NCBI RefSeq assembly: GCF_014066305.1
Contig: NW_023501044.1
Coordinates: forward strand, 946,001 to 1,010,000
Reading direction: 5' to 3'
DNA from: Letharia columbiana
Taxonomy: Eukaryota; Ascomycota; Lecanoromycetes; Lecanorales; Parmeliaceae
Length of the DNA: 64,000 nt
How positions within the stretch are numbered: position 1 is the stretch's first letter; every line of letters starts with the position of its first letter. The notes under the pieces were generated by a model. It was not told the DNA's origin. It did no database searches and saw only the letters and a program-made list of their open reading frames with translations. A program made the position numbers and the translations under genes. Below are positions 48,701 through 62,511 of the stretch, in pieces.

Positions 48701-50862
48701 TACTACGTTCTTATTAAAGATATATCTAATTAAAAGTATTATTAATAGCTTAATATCTAGAATAGATAGTTTTAAGAGATCTTAAATATTTTATAAAATC
48801 GTTTTATTAATAGTAAATTAATAGATCGTTAATAAAGAAAAATAATACTTATCGAAATAGCGTATTTATAATTATAATATCGATAAATATAGGCGGTAAA
48901 AAGTGTAAATTAATATTATATAATACGTATATAATATAGTTAATTTAAATATTCACTATTGTAAATAGCGTTTAAGCTAAAAAGTAGTTTAAATAATAAT
49001 AATAAGATATTATAATTTTTTTAGATTTTAAATAAGATTAGAAAATATAAATATATTAGTAATATAAGACTTATAGATATAAGAATAGAATTCTATTAAT
49101 AGAATACTTATCTATTAAGTTTAACGATAAAAATATATTAATTATTCTTTATATTTTAGACTTTTTTTAATTCTTCTTTATATCTAAAAATATTAGAGAA
49201 TAGATTTATTTAAGATATTTTTACGCTATCTTCTTATTAGATAGCTATATTAGCTATTATAATTATTATTTAATCTCTTATTATAATTAATATAAAGTAT
49301 CTATTTCATAATATTAATATTAATATTAATATTTTATTTTAAAAAAATTATATAAATAACGTAATTTAGCTTTAAAGATATTTTTAAAATTTAATTAAAA
49401 ATCTCGCCTATAATATAATTAGCTTTATCTCTAATATATTTAAAATATTAATATTAATTAATTCGTAATTTACTTAAATATTATTATACTTACTCTTTAT
49501 TAAAATCTATTACTTTTCCTCTCTTTTTAACTCTATAATCTTATTCTCTAATATTAATATTTATATCTTCTTCTTATATAAAATAAACTTAATCTTATAT
49601 ACTTTATTTTAAATAATATTATTAAATTTTATATTATCTTAAATAAAAATTAAGATATAAAACGAAAAAATAATATTCTTTGAAAAATTAAAATTATTAC
49701 TATATTATAAATTAGTTATTTAATTTTATAATTTTAAAGAGCTAAAAATAGTAAATAAATAAATAAATATATTATTAATAAATATATTAATTATTATAAT
49801 ATTTATATTTTTAAAAAAGCGCTTTATAGTATAATTAGCTAATTTATTAAATAAGTAATAAAGCTTATTAATATTAACGCTAGAATTTAAAATAAAAAAT
49901 ATTATTTTAAATTAATATATATAATATCTAATATATTATATTACTTATTATTTAATTAATATAAAAATATTATAAAATTTATAGAGTTTAAGTAGTCTAT
50001 ATAATATAAAATTAAAATTAAAAATAATTAAAAAGTTATAAGATTTTAAATTTTATTTTATTAATTTAGATTTTTATATAGTAAAGTAGAATTTAAAAAA
50101 AATTATAATAGTATATAATAAAATAAAGTAAATAAATAACTTATCTTATCGCTATTATCTTATATTAAATTTATATATTTCTATTTATACTTAATATTAT
50201 TTAATAATTATTCTTTAGAATTTAAGATTAATTTTATTAATATTTTATAATGAATTTTAATTTTATTTATTTTATAATAAAGATATAGCTAAAATATTAA
50301 AATAATTATATATATAAAAGATATTATAACTTTTTAAAAAGTTTAAAAAAATACTCTTTCTTTATTATTTTATTATTATAAATTATTTAATATATATATA
50401 TTAAATAAATAGCTTAAAAATAGAAAAATTATTTTAATATTATACTCTACTTAAATTATAAAATATAATTTATCTATTATATTTTAAGATATTATTATTA
50501 TAAAAATAAATTTTAATTTTAATTCTTTATTTATTATAAACTTTTAAATAACTTAATAAATTATATTTTTTTAAAAATATAATATATATAAAGTAGAGAT
50601 AGATAATAAATTATAAATCTAGATAAATAAATATATATAGAGATAATAAAATATAAATTTTAAATAGTAATAAATATTTAATATATAGTCTACTTTCTTT
50701 TAATAAAGATATTATTAAATTTTTTAATATATTAAAAAAATAATAATAATATTTTTTTAAAATAATAATTTAGATTATTATTTAAGAAGTCTAATTTATC
50801 CTCTACTCTATTATTATATTATTACTTACTCTTTAATATAATAAAATTCTTATTTTAATAGC
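48701..50862. other. Very AT-rich degraded repeat, unclassified (left of M2)
   Basis: About 2.2 kb with hardly any G or C and no frame or domain that I could read through the stops. It has an AATATT microsatellite near 49315-49335. It is probably a transposon remnant continuous with the sequence after M2. Confidence 0.4.
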
Positions 50863-51528
50863 TACCTTACGGGAGCTACTACACATGGGTATTTACTATT
50901 AATAGAAAATTAATAAGTCATTAGCTATAATTATACGATTTGTATAATAAGGACTACACACCGGATACATTCAGATTTTACGTTCTATATAACGTATGTC
51001 GAATAGAGTTATATAAAATTTTCTATTTATAGTAGATTCAGTCAAATTTATTATTAATGGATAGTTAATGGACAGTTAATGGAATATGAAAGAGATATCG
51101 ATTTGTTATTATTTCAATACTACGCTATAAAGTAATACATTAATATATTACTAGTAGAGAATTAATGGCTAGCGGTAATATATAAAGTTTTTCGAAAATT
51201 TCTCTAAGTCCCACAGCCCTATAGGGCTATATATCTTACTTATATATCAAATTTCGAGAAAAATCCAAAAATCGAAAAATAAATCACGTGACGTTGATGA
51301 ATAGGCTATTATAAGCGAAGCGAGATACTCGAATTAGTATAAACCTTAATATATAATAAGGGAATTACGAAATAATTATTCATTAATTTCGAATATCGAA
51401 TAATTTAATGTTATCGAAATCCTAATATCAATGAGACGTTGATTGAAAGTTGATTGAAAGTTATAACAAATATCGAGTTGATAGTACAGTCACGTGACAT
51501 ACCCCAATCGTGTATTTCCTCTAAGGTA
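50863..51528 (+). mobile_element. Miniature element M, copy 2 (666 bp, lightly mutated)
   Basis: Nearly identical to copy 1 at 30386-31051, same strand and same length; the differences I see are transitions (for example CAATCAAAT versus CAGTCAAAT). Starts TACCTTACGGGAG and ends CCTCTAAGGTA. It lies in heavily mutated sequence but is itself only lightly mutated. Confidence 0.87.
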
Positions 51529-54500
51529 TTATACTTCGATAAAAAATTTATTTTATTTATTTAAAAAAGTAGATTATTATAAGAATTAAAAGATTTAATA
51601 TTTTTATTTTTATTTTAAAATTAATTTATATATAGCTTAACTCTAATATCGAAAATTAATTAAATATCTTATAAAAAGATTAATATTAAAATATTAAAAA
51701 TAAATATTTAGATTTAATTTACTTTTAAAATATAAGTATTATTTTTTATTAATTTTATCTAATTTAGATATATTGATAATATTATTAAAAAAATTAAAAA
51801 TCTAGATAAAAGAATTAGATAAATATTTATTTATAAATTAATATATTAAAATTTAAAATTTTATAATAATAGCTAAAATACTTATTATATTCTTCTTTAA
51901 AAAGTTTATAATTTTAATCTATATATAAAAATTAATTAATAAATAAATTATAAAAATAATATTAAAATAAATTATATTTATAATTATATTTAAAATAAAA
52001 TAAATTTTCTAATTTATATTATTTTAATTAAAGCGATATTTACTCTTAATTTATTCTTAATTATATTATTTAATATTATCTTTTTAAATAAATCTAATAA
52101 TATATATAATTTTATTTAAATTAAAATATATAAGATATATAACTCGATAATTATATAAAAGCTTATTAAATTTAATTTAAATATTATTAATAAAATATAA
52201 TAAGCTATTAATCTTAGATATAAATAATATATTATCTTATTTAAACTTCAACTTAAATATTCTAAATATCTATTTAATACTCTTTTTAAAAATTTCTTTT
52301 TAATATATAATAATATTAAGCTCTTTATTTATTTTATTTCTTTCTAGAATATTATCGCTTTAAATATTATATATTAAAAATATTAATATTTTAGAAAAAG
52401 AAAATTTAATTCTTATTTATTCTTTATAAACTTTAATTTATTAAATCTCTTATTTCTATTCTTACTTTATTCTATATTATTTAATATAATAATTTCTTAA
52501 TAATTTAACTCTACTTTAAAGAGTTTATATATTTTAAATTTCTTTATATTAGCGAGCTAAAAAACTATCTTTCTTTAAAATAAATTTAGATAAAGAGTTT
52601 ATAAAAATAAACTAGAATTATATATTTATTCTCTTAATTTATTTTAAATTAAATATTTTAAAAAACTTATTATATATCGTAATAAATAAATAAATTATTA
52701 TTATTATTATTAAAATAAATAAAAAGAATAAAAAAAGTAAAAGATTATAGAGAATAATAAATAATATAAATAGACTAATTCTCGAATTATAGATTTTCTA
52801 TAATAATAATTATCAAAAAAGCGAACTTAGCGATTTTAATATTTCGAAAATATTAAAAAATTAACTATCTTTTCTTCGCTAATAATATTATCCTATATTT
52901 TATATAAATCGAATATCGCTATACTTTAATCTAAAACATTTTATAAAATTATTTAATATTCTAAAAATTAGATTTAAAGAATTTTTTTTTATAAAAAGCT
53001 TTTTATAGTGTAAAAGCGAGATTTTAAATTTAATCTCTAAATTTTAAGATTAATTACTTTTATAATAATAAGATATTTATATAGTTAAAGAAGATTTAAA
53101 AATTTTATTAATAGATATTAGAATAAATTAATTAGAATATTTAAAAAATTTAAAAAATTTAGTTATATAATATCTAAAACTAGATAATAATTTAGAGATT
53201 TAATAAATACGTTTATATAATATAGCGAAGTATTAATAATAATAATATTATTCTATAAATAATAGAATTAAGCTTTATAAAAAAAATTAATATTAAATAA
53301 ATAGATAATCTTTTTATTTCTCTTAATAATAATATTAATAAAAATTTAACTAATTAAATAATAATAATATTCTAAAAAAAAAGCTATTATTTAATTAAGT
53401 AATAAGCTTAAATATCTATTATAATAAAATTAATTATCTTTAAGATATTTTTATACTTATCTATTTTCTTAAAACTTTTCTCTATTTCTTTATCTTCTTA
53501 TAAAAATAGCGTATTATTAATTATCTTTTTTTATCTTTTTAAATTTATAGCTATTATTTATTTCTAATATCTATCTATTCTATAATTCTTAATTTATTAA
53601 AATCTTAATCTATTAAATTAATTTACTCTAAATATTTTAATATAACTCGCGATATTATATAATATATATCTCTTATAATTAGCGAATATATAGTAAGATA
53701 ATAATATATAAGCGCTAAATCTCTAACGTTTTAATTTTAAACTTATTATTTTTTAAGATAATTATATTAGAAAATAGTAGAAAATAATAATAAAAGAAAA
53801 GATTTAGATAAAATAAAAAAGTCTAAATAAGATTATATCTTTAAAATATCTTAAAAAAGATAATATTAATAAGTATTCTAAAGCGCTAAAAAACGTTATA
53901 AATAATAAAATAAATATAAATATATAAAATTATATTTTAATTTATTAATTAACTTTAAATATTTATTAATTTTAAAAAAAAAATTATTATTATAATAAAT
54001 AATCTTTATTAAATTATTAAAAATATTATATTAAATAATAATTTAAATATTATATTAAATTTAAAAAAATGAATCTAATAATAAAGAAGATTTTCTATTA
54101 CTTTTATTAAATTCGTTTTTAATTCTTACTTCTTTAAAAATACTAATATAAAACTTTAAAAATAATTTTAAAAATAATTTTAACGAGTTAATATTTAAGA
54201 GTAATTTATATAAGTAGATTATAAGTAGATTATTATTATTAAAACGCTCTTTTATAATTAATCTTTCTAAAAAGATTTTCTATAAGAGAGTTTTTATAAA
54301 GTTAAAAATCTTTATAATAACTTTCGAATTATAGTATTAAATAATTAAATAAAATAGATAAAATTAATAAAGCTTATTAAAAATATTTAATTTATTAAAA
54401 AACTTAAAGATTCTAAAAAATCTATTAAAACCTATTTTTATTATTAAGAAATATATTAAAGTATAGCTATTATTTATTAAATTATAATATTAAAAGATAG

Positions 54501-57500
54501 CTATAATACTTTAAAAACTATTTATTTAAAATTCTAAAAGCGTTTTTTATACTAATTAAGAAAATATATATTTATTAACTCTTTATATCTTTTTAAGATT
54601 ATTCTATTATCTACTAATTTTCGTATAAAGATATATATTAAAATAATTTATTTTATAAATAAATTAATAGAACTCCATTATTCTATAATATAGACGATAT
54701 TAATAAAAATATATTTTAAAGATTATACTAAAAATTATAATAACTCTTTTATAATTCTTCTATTTAATTTAATTTATTATTATTATAAAAAGCTAAATTA
54801 TTATTATTTAATTATAATAAATATTAAATTCTATCTTAATAGAGTTTTTAGAATTAAAAAAGATTTTATTAAGATAATAATTTCTCTAAAAATAGTAAAG
54901 CTTATTATTAATTCTCTTTACTTCTTATCTCGCTTTAAATTAAATTAATTAAATTATTTAATTTCTTTATAATCTATAACTCTAGAATTATTTCTTTTAA
55001 AAAATAAATTTTATTATATTATCTAAAATTAAATTAATTTTTAAAAATAGAAATATATTATAATTATTATTATAAGAATTTAAATATAAAATTAAATAGA
55101 AAGCTAGCTATTTATAAAACTCGCTTTATTATAAAAAATATTTATAATATTTAAATTAAATTAATAAACGCTTTATAATTTTACTCTTCTTATTATAATA
55201 AATTAATATTTCTAATTTATAATCGATATTATCTTTTTAACTTCTCTAAATCTTCTTATATTAATATATCTCTTCTTATTTTTATAAATATATTTAAATT
55301 ATATTAAAATATATATAAATTAATTCTTAAAATATATATTATTATTATAAGATTAAACTAGCGCGAAAAAAAGAGAAAAACTAATATTTTATTATTTATT
55401 TTAAAATCTTATAAAAATAAATTTATAGATATTATTAAAGTTATTAAATCTAAAATAATAAAATTAATTAAAAAAATTCTAATAGAGATTAATAAAGTAG
55501 AGTACCTATATAATATATATTTATATAATAGTATTTATTAAGAATATAAAGTAATAAATATAAAATTTAGAATTTAGCTTTTTACTAATAAATCGAGATT
55601 ATATAAAATATCTAATCTCTAAAAAATTTAAATTAAATTTAATATTTAATATTAAATTTAATAAATACTTTTATTAAAGAATTTTATATAAGAAATTAAA
55701 AGCGAAGTCGTTATCTAATTTTATTAATTATTTAAAAACGCTAGAAATAAATTTAAAGTAGATTTCTCTTATTAAAATCTTATTTTCTCTAAATCTTATT
55801 TAAAATAATTTAATTAATATAATATATTCGAAGTTCGCTAGTATAATAAAGTAAGTTTAATAAATTTTAATTAAGATTATTCTTATAGTAGAAAATACTA
55901 AAGTTTATATAATTAAACTCTTTTTTTTTTTAGATTAAGATAAATTATTATCTTCTATTTATTATTTATAAAGCTATTAAATATAGAAATATATAAAAAT
56001 CTTTATTATTATATTATTACTTTTAAGAATATAATTATATTTAAAATAAGTAATATTACTCTTTTTAAAAATTATAGAGAATATTATTTTTTTAAATTTA
56101 GAGTATAATATTATAAATTCTATTATATAATATTATATTTATATAATAAAAAGTAATATTATTATTTTAATTTATAATATAATTAGCGAAAATAGAGATA
56201 ATATAATTATCTTATTATATTAATTAAAAAAATTATTTTAAAAACTATTTTAATATATCGCTCTTATTATATTATTAAAATTTAAATATAAAAAGAAATC
56301 TATTTTATCTAAAGATATAATATTAATAAAATTTTAATAAAATTTTAATAATAAGTTAGATATTTTTAATATATTTAAAAATTATAAGATATAAAAGATA
56401 AAGCGCTTAAAATATAAAAATTTTACGAAGTCTTTTACTATAGAAAAAACGTTATTAAAAAAAAATATATATTTTAAACTTTTATAAATAGATTAAATAT
56501 TTATACTAGATTATATTTTATTAAAATAATATAAGAGTATATAACTTCGAATAATTTAATAATCTTTTTTAGAGAAGATAAGTATCGATAAGAGATTATT
56601 TTAATAATAATTATTATACTCTATTAATTTAAATATCTAAAGACTTTAAGATATCTATTTTATATATAAACTATCGCGATATTATTAAAATATTATTATC
56701 TAAAAAAAAGCGTTTATTAAATATTTCGCTTTATATTTATTAATTTAATTTAATATTTTAAATTAAAATTAATAATAGAGCTATAGAGAATCTATATTTA
56801 ATATTTAATATTATTTAAATAATAATTATTATTTTTTAAAAGAGAATAGAAGAATATAAAGAGTAAGTTAAAATTAATTATTTTAGAGAATAAATTATAT
56901 AAAAAACTTATTATCTTAAATTATTTTAATAAAAGATTTATTAGAAAATTAGATTAATCGTTTTAATCTATTAATCTTAAATATAATAATTTATTTATTT
57001 TAATACTATAATAGATATATTAAATTAATTATAATAAATTAAATATAATCTTTTTTTATAATATTAAATTATAATAATATTAAAAATTAAGCTTTATAAA
57101 TAAATATATTTTATTTCTTTTTAAATTTATTATATTAAGATATTAACTATATTAAAAATAAATTTAAAATAAATTTAGAATATTAATTATTAAAATATAA
57201 AGAATTTAAATATTAAATCGTATTTAAAGTTAATAACTTTATTATTATTAAAGCGAAAAAGCTTATTCGCTTAAATAAAATATTTTTATATTAACTTTTA
57301 TATAGATAAATCAAAATATTCGCGTATATTACTATAATAAAAAACTTCTATATCTTTTAAATTAATTTTATTCTAAATATTTTCTATTTTAAACTATTTA
57401 TAATTATAAATATTATAAAACTTTCTAATATTAAAAGTAAGAAATATTATATTATATATATTAAACGTATAAAATAATTTAATAAAATTCGATAATTAAT

Positions 57501-57833
57501 TCGCGAAGAAATTATCTTACTTCTAAATTAAAATTATAATATTTAATTAATATAAAATAAAGATAATTTATTTTAAAGATTTTTATCTTAATAGTAAAGA
57601 ATATATTTATCTAAATTATAAAATAATAAAACTTATAAATATTTACTAAATAAACGCTCGTTATAGAAAATTCCGCTATATTTTTTATACTTTAAAATTA
57701 TTTATCTCGATATTAAATTATTAAATATAGAATATAAATTATATAATACGTGAAACACGATATCTAAATATAGATATTAAAGTTTAAAATATAAGCTATT
57801 AAACTCCTAATTTAAAAACTACTAAAAAATCTT
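51529..57833. other. Very AT-rich degraded repeat, unclassified (right of M2)
   Basis: About 6.3 kb. From about 54550 to 57830 one plus-strand direction reads, through TAA/TAG, as long Lys/Asn/Ile/Tyr-rich protein-like stretches (for example about 55640-55860), but I see no polymerase, integrase or transposase signature. Between 51529 and 54500 I see nothing I can name. It ends at the LTR of G. Confidence 0.35.
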
Positions 57834-57985
57834 TATTGAAATTCGAATTATGTAACTCTTAGCGTCTTGGCGATTATATAATATAATTATATAATATATC
57901 TTAATATATTTATATCTAGTCGCTCTTTTCTTTTATAGAACTCTTTAGTTAAATATAATTAAATATTCTATTCTATATTTTAATA
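57834..57985 (+). repeat. 5' LTR of G (152 bp)
   Basis: Starts TATTGAAATTCGAATTATG and ends TTTTAATA; matches the LTRs of E and D in length and sequence apart from transitions as read by eye. Confidence 0.88.
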
Positions 57986-58000
57986 GATTATAAGCTTAAG
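57986..58000 (+). other. Primer-binding site of G
   Basis: GATTATAAGCTTAAG follows the LTR directly, as in A and E; RIP form of the initiator tRNA-Met anticodon-arm complement. Confidence 0.7.
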
Positions 58001-58375
58001 CTTTATCTAGTAACTATTTTAATTATTTTATAATTTATCTATTATCTATTATAGCTATAACTACTTTTAGCGTATTTATTATATTAATATTTATTAAATA
58101 ATAATAATTATAATCGCGGAAAATCTCTTTTATTAATCTTTATAATATAAATATTTTTTATCTTAAGATAATTATTCTAATTAGATAATATACGCCGAAT
58201 ACGCTTTTAATAAAAAGAATAAAGATCGCGAGTAAGAGGAATTATATTAAAATTATTAATATATTAATATATTATATTAATAATTTAGCGTATAAACTCT
58301 TATATTATTTTTAATATAAAATAATTTTAAGTAAATTAAAATATATTATATTTAATTATATAATACAAGTAAAGA

Positions 58376-60623
58376 CCCATAAATTAAATTTATAAAGTTG
58401 AATTTTTTTAAGTTAAATCGAATTTTAGCCCTAGCCCTAAGTTAAATCAAACTCTAATCGCTTATTATACGTTTTTAACCTACTTTTACTACTATAAAAT
58501 TAATTTAATCTATATAGTATATAGATATATATATGCGAAGAGAGGCGCGCTAAGATCTAATTAGAAAGGTGTAATAATTACTTATAAAAAATAGAGAAAG
58601 ATTATATTCTTATAGTAAGAAGTATTAAAATATCGAAAAGAAATAGAGATAACGTATTAATTAGTAATATGAATTCTATAATATCTTCTACCGCAGTGAA
58701 ATTTTTCGAATAATAAAATAGCTGTAGACATCGAATGATTTTAATTCATTTAAATATATATCGTTTCGGAGTAATAATTTAATATAGAACCGTAGAGAGT
58801 ATATAACGTGGGATCTTGAAGAGCTAAGCCGTGTTCTTAACGATAGTAATCTTATTACCACTTGATTTCTCCGTAGTATTCTTCGCATTTATCTATTATA
58901 GTTTTTTCTCTTACTTCTTAATATAGTAAGAATAATAGACTAAGTTATAGTAATATTCTTCGCTTATTAAATAATAATTTAATATAGAATTATAGAGAGT
59001 ATATAATGTGAGATCTTAAAGAGCTAAGCCGTATTCTTAATATTAAAAGCTTTATTATCGCTTAATTTCTCCGTAATATTCTTTATAGTATTCTTTATAG
59101 TATTCTTCATATTTATCTATTATAATTTCTTCTTTTACTTCTTAATATAGTAAGAATAATAAACTAAGTTATAGTAATATTCTTCGCTTATTAAATAATA
59201 ATTTAATATAAAATCGTAAAGAGTATATAACGTAATATTTTAAAGAGCTAAGCTATATTCTTAATACTAGAAATTTTATTATTATTTAATTTCTTTATAA
59301 TATTCTTTATATTTATTTATTATATTAACTTCTTTTATACTAATTAAATAGATTAATATAAGATTATAAAGAGTAAATCTATTATATTATTACTACTAAT
59401 AACTATCTCTATAATATTCTCTATAAAATTCTTTATATTCGTTTATTATAGCTTCTTCTCTTATATAACTAAATATAAAAATATTAAAAATAAATATATT
59501 TATATTAATAGAATTAATAGAATTAATAAAGAAATAAAAAAATAATAATTATATAAATAGATAGAAGAATTATTATTTAATTTTAAACGCGTCTAATATA
59601 ATTATTATATTTAAATATTAATTTAATCTATTAATAGTAAGTTAAACTTTTTAAATTATATTATATAAGCTTTATTATATATAAATAACACGCGATATAA
59701 CTAGCGAGCCTTTTTAAAGATTAAATAGAATTTAAATAAAGACTAAAAAAACGTAAATTATTAAAAGAGTTATTATTAAAGAAGTCTATTAATAGATCTC
59801 GCAATAAACGATTTTCGATAATATCTTTCTCTTATTTAAAAGCTTTTTCTTAATAATATTTAAGATCTAATACGCGTTAAGAGGTTTTAAAATAGAATAA
59901 TAAAGAATAAATAGAGGAGGAAGACGCGTTTTAAAAGATAGTATCGCTAAGTTAAAAGGTATTATCGCTAGCTTAAGAGGAGTATATTAAGGAGAATAAT
60001 AGCTATAAATCCGTTCGAGCTCTTTTTAAAGGCTTTTTAACGCGTTTATAAATAGTAATAAATAGTTATTAAACTACGGCCTCGATTACTAGTAATAGTA
60101 AATTCGCGAAGAAATAGTCTAGAAATATTAGTAAGGGCTTTAAAAGGCGAGTAAAAGAAGTATATATATTTAAAACGTTAAGTAATCTTTAGACGAGATA
60201 ATTATATTTATATTAATAGAATTAATAGAATTAATAGAATAGTAAAAGAAGAATAATTATATAAATAGATAAAAGAATTATTATTCGATCTCGAACGCGT
60301 CTAATATAACTATTATAATATTTAAATATCTATTTAATTTATTAATAGTAGATTAAACTTTATAATTTTTATAGCGTTAAAAAGCGTAAAGCGAGCTTTA
60401 TAATTTAAGGAATTATAAAGTAATTATATATATTATAAGCTAAGTACTTTAAAGTATAAAATTTCTATATATAAATTTTTAATAAGAGAGGCGTGGGAGG
60501 GCGATCGGGCTAATTTAGCCGATCTAACTAAAAAGCGTATAGAACTCGAATTTATAATTAGCTATACATATAAATTCAAGGTTTTCAAGCTTAGCTCTAT
60601 CTTATTCTTTTATATATATTAAT
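58376..60623 (+). repeat. F repeat, copy 5 (about 2.25 kb), inserted in G
   Basis: Runs from AAGTAAAGACCCATAAATT to TTTTATATATATTAAT. It has the internal units near 58770-59480 and the AACGCG units near 59585 and 60295. A 66-codon open frame on the minus strand (58688-58888) lies inside these non-coding units and is not a gene. The stretch 58680-58880 is less mutated than the rest. Confidence 0.75.
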
Positions 60624-62511
60624 TAAAGCTATTATATATCGTAATAGAATATTATACGCCTATATCTTTTCGTTATATAATTACTATAATTACTAAAATA
60701 TTATTAATTTTTTTATATTAAATAAAATACGCTAAAGATAAGAGATAATATATTCCTATTCTTATATTTCGCTATATTAAAAATTAATAATAAGTAATTA
60801 AACTTTAATATCTTATTATATAATTTTTATAATAAAGATTAAAATTTAGTCTAAGACAACGATATAACGCTAAAAAAAAAATCTATATCTCGCGTGCTAA
60901 GTATATTAATATATAAAGAAAAATTACTCTTTAATATAGCGATCGAAAAATAATTATTCTCTATATTTATAAAAATAAAACGATTTTATAAAGAAGCTTT
61001 AATTAAATTTAATAAGCGAGCGAAGCGAAATTACGAGTAATCTTATACTCGATCTTAATTAATTTTTTTAATAAAAGAGTTAATTAATAAATAATATTAT
61101 ATTATAAATATAATAGAAAGTAATTAAGATAATCGTAATAATAGTATAAAAAATAGAATTTAATTAAACTCTCTCTTAAGTATAAAGAGAAATAATATTC
61201 TATTAAGTTATTATATATTTATATTAGATTTTTCTCTAATATCTATAAATTAAAGTCTATCTCTTTAAAGTATTATTAATTATATTATAAATTATAATAT
61301 AAGATTTCTTTTTAAATAACGCTTTAAATTATATTAAGTTAATTTTAGAGCTTAATAAGATTTTCTTTATACGCTTTAAATAATTATAAATATTTTAAAT
61401 ATAAATAATATTAATAGCGAGTATATTTTAATTTCTCGCGTTAGTTTTATTATTATATTAGATTAATTTACTTTTAAATTATTATTAGAGTTAATTTTAG
61501 ATAAAGAGCTCTTTAAATTTATAGTAAAGCTAATTTTATTAATATTATTTATTCTATTTACTTTATTAAGCCTTACTATATTATAAATCTTATTTTTAAA
61601 TTTAAGCTTTTACTAAAGCTTTATCTTATTAAGTTTTAAAAATTAAATTAATTCTTTATAAATAGTATTATATCTAAATATATCGATATTAAGCTTTTAA
61701 TTAATTTAAATTAACTTTATTAAATTCTTATATTTATAAACACTTTTAATTATTATAAATAAAAATGAAATATATAAGATTTCTTTATTCTATTAAATCT
61801 TTAATATTATATTAAAATTAATATAATTTAATTAATCTCTTATTTAGTAATTATTATAAGAGCTATAATTAAATAGTAATTTATAAAAAATATCTTTAAA
61901 ATTATTATTAATATAGATATTATAATATAGATTAGAGTATATTATAAACTCTATATTATAATAAAGACTCGCTATAAAAATAACTCGCGTAATCTTATTA
62001 AGAGCTTTATTAATATTATAATTATTTAAAAGAATTTAAAAGAATATAAATTTCGCGAATTAGATATTTTTAGCTTTATTATTTAAAGATTAAAGTCTCT
62101 TAATCTTATTATCTATAAAAATAAGCTATAAATCTATATTAATTAATTTATTAATTTATTATATAAGATTAATAGCTTATTTAAGAAATTTCTCTTTACT
62201 ATTAATAAGAATTAGAAAATTTATTACTTTTATAAGAGCTTAGATAAACAATATATTTAGTATTATAAGATTTATAATTAAAATTATAACTTTTATAATA
62301 AAAATAAATCTTTTAAATTTATGCTAGTCTATATTAAAATATAATAATTTAATATTATCTTTAATTCTACTATTATTATTAAATTTTTTAATATTTATAT
62401 AATAACTATTTATATCGAAATAGATATTTATACTCTTATTTCTATAACGTCTATATTAATTAAATATTATATTTAAAATAATATTAATTCTATTAACTCT
62501 TATTAGTATAT

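Larger units (their letters stand above)
57834..62511 (+). mobile_element. Copia-type LTR retrotransposon G, 5' part, split by F5
   Basis: Has a 152-bp LTR of the E/D type (57834-57985), a primer site and the start of the gag region to 58375; F5 interrupts; the gag region resumes at 60624 and runs to 62511, where F6 begins. The two parts join at the same point of the E sequence (about 2090), so F5 is an insertion. The resumed part matches E 2100-3245 and 10177-10560, for example around 61500-61620 and 62190-62215. No 3' LTR is in the window. All frames are closed. Confidence 0.75.

Noticed and set aside
49310..49340. Origin-like AATATT run
   Set aside because: A simple microsatellite in saturated AT-rich sequence; nothing else supports an origin.
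58688..58888. 66-codon open frame on the minus strand
   Set aside because: Lies in the tandem units of F5; the same units in F1 and F2 do not keep the frame.
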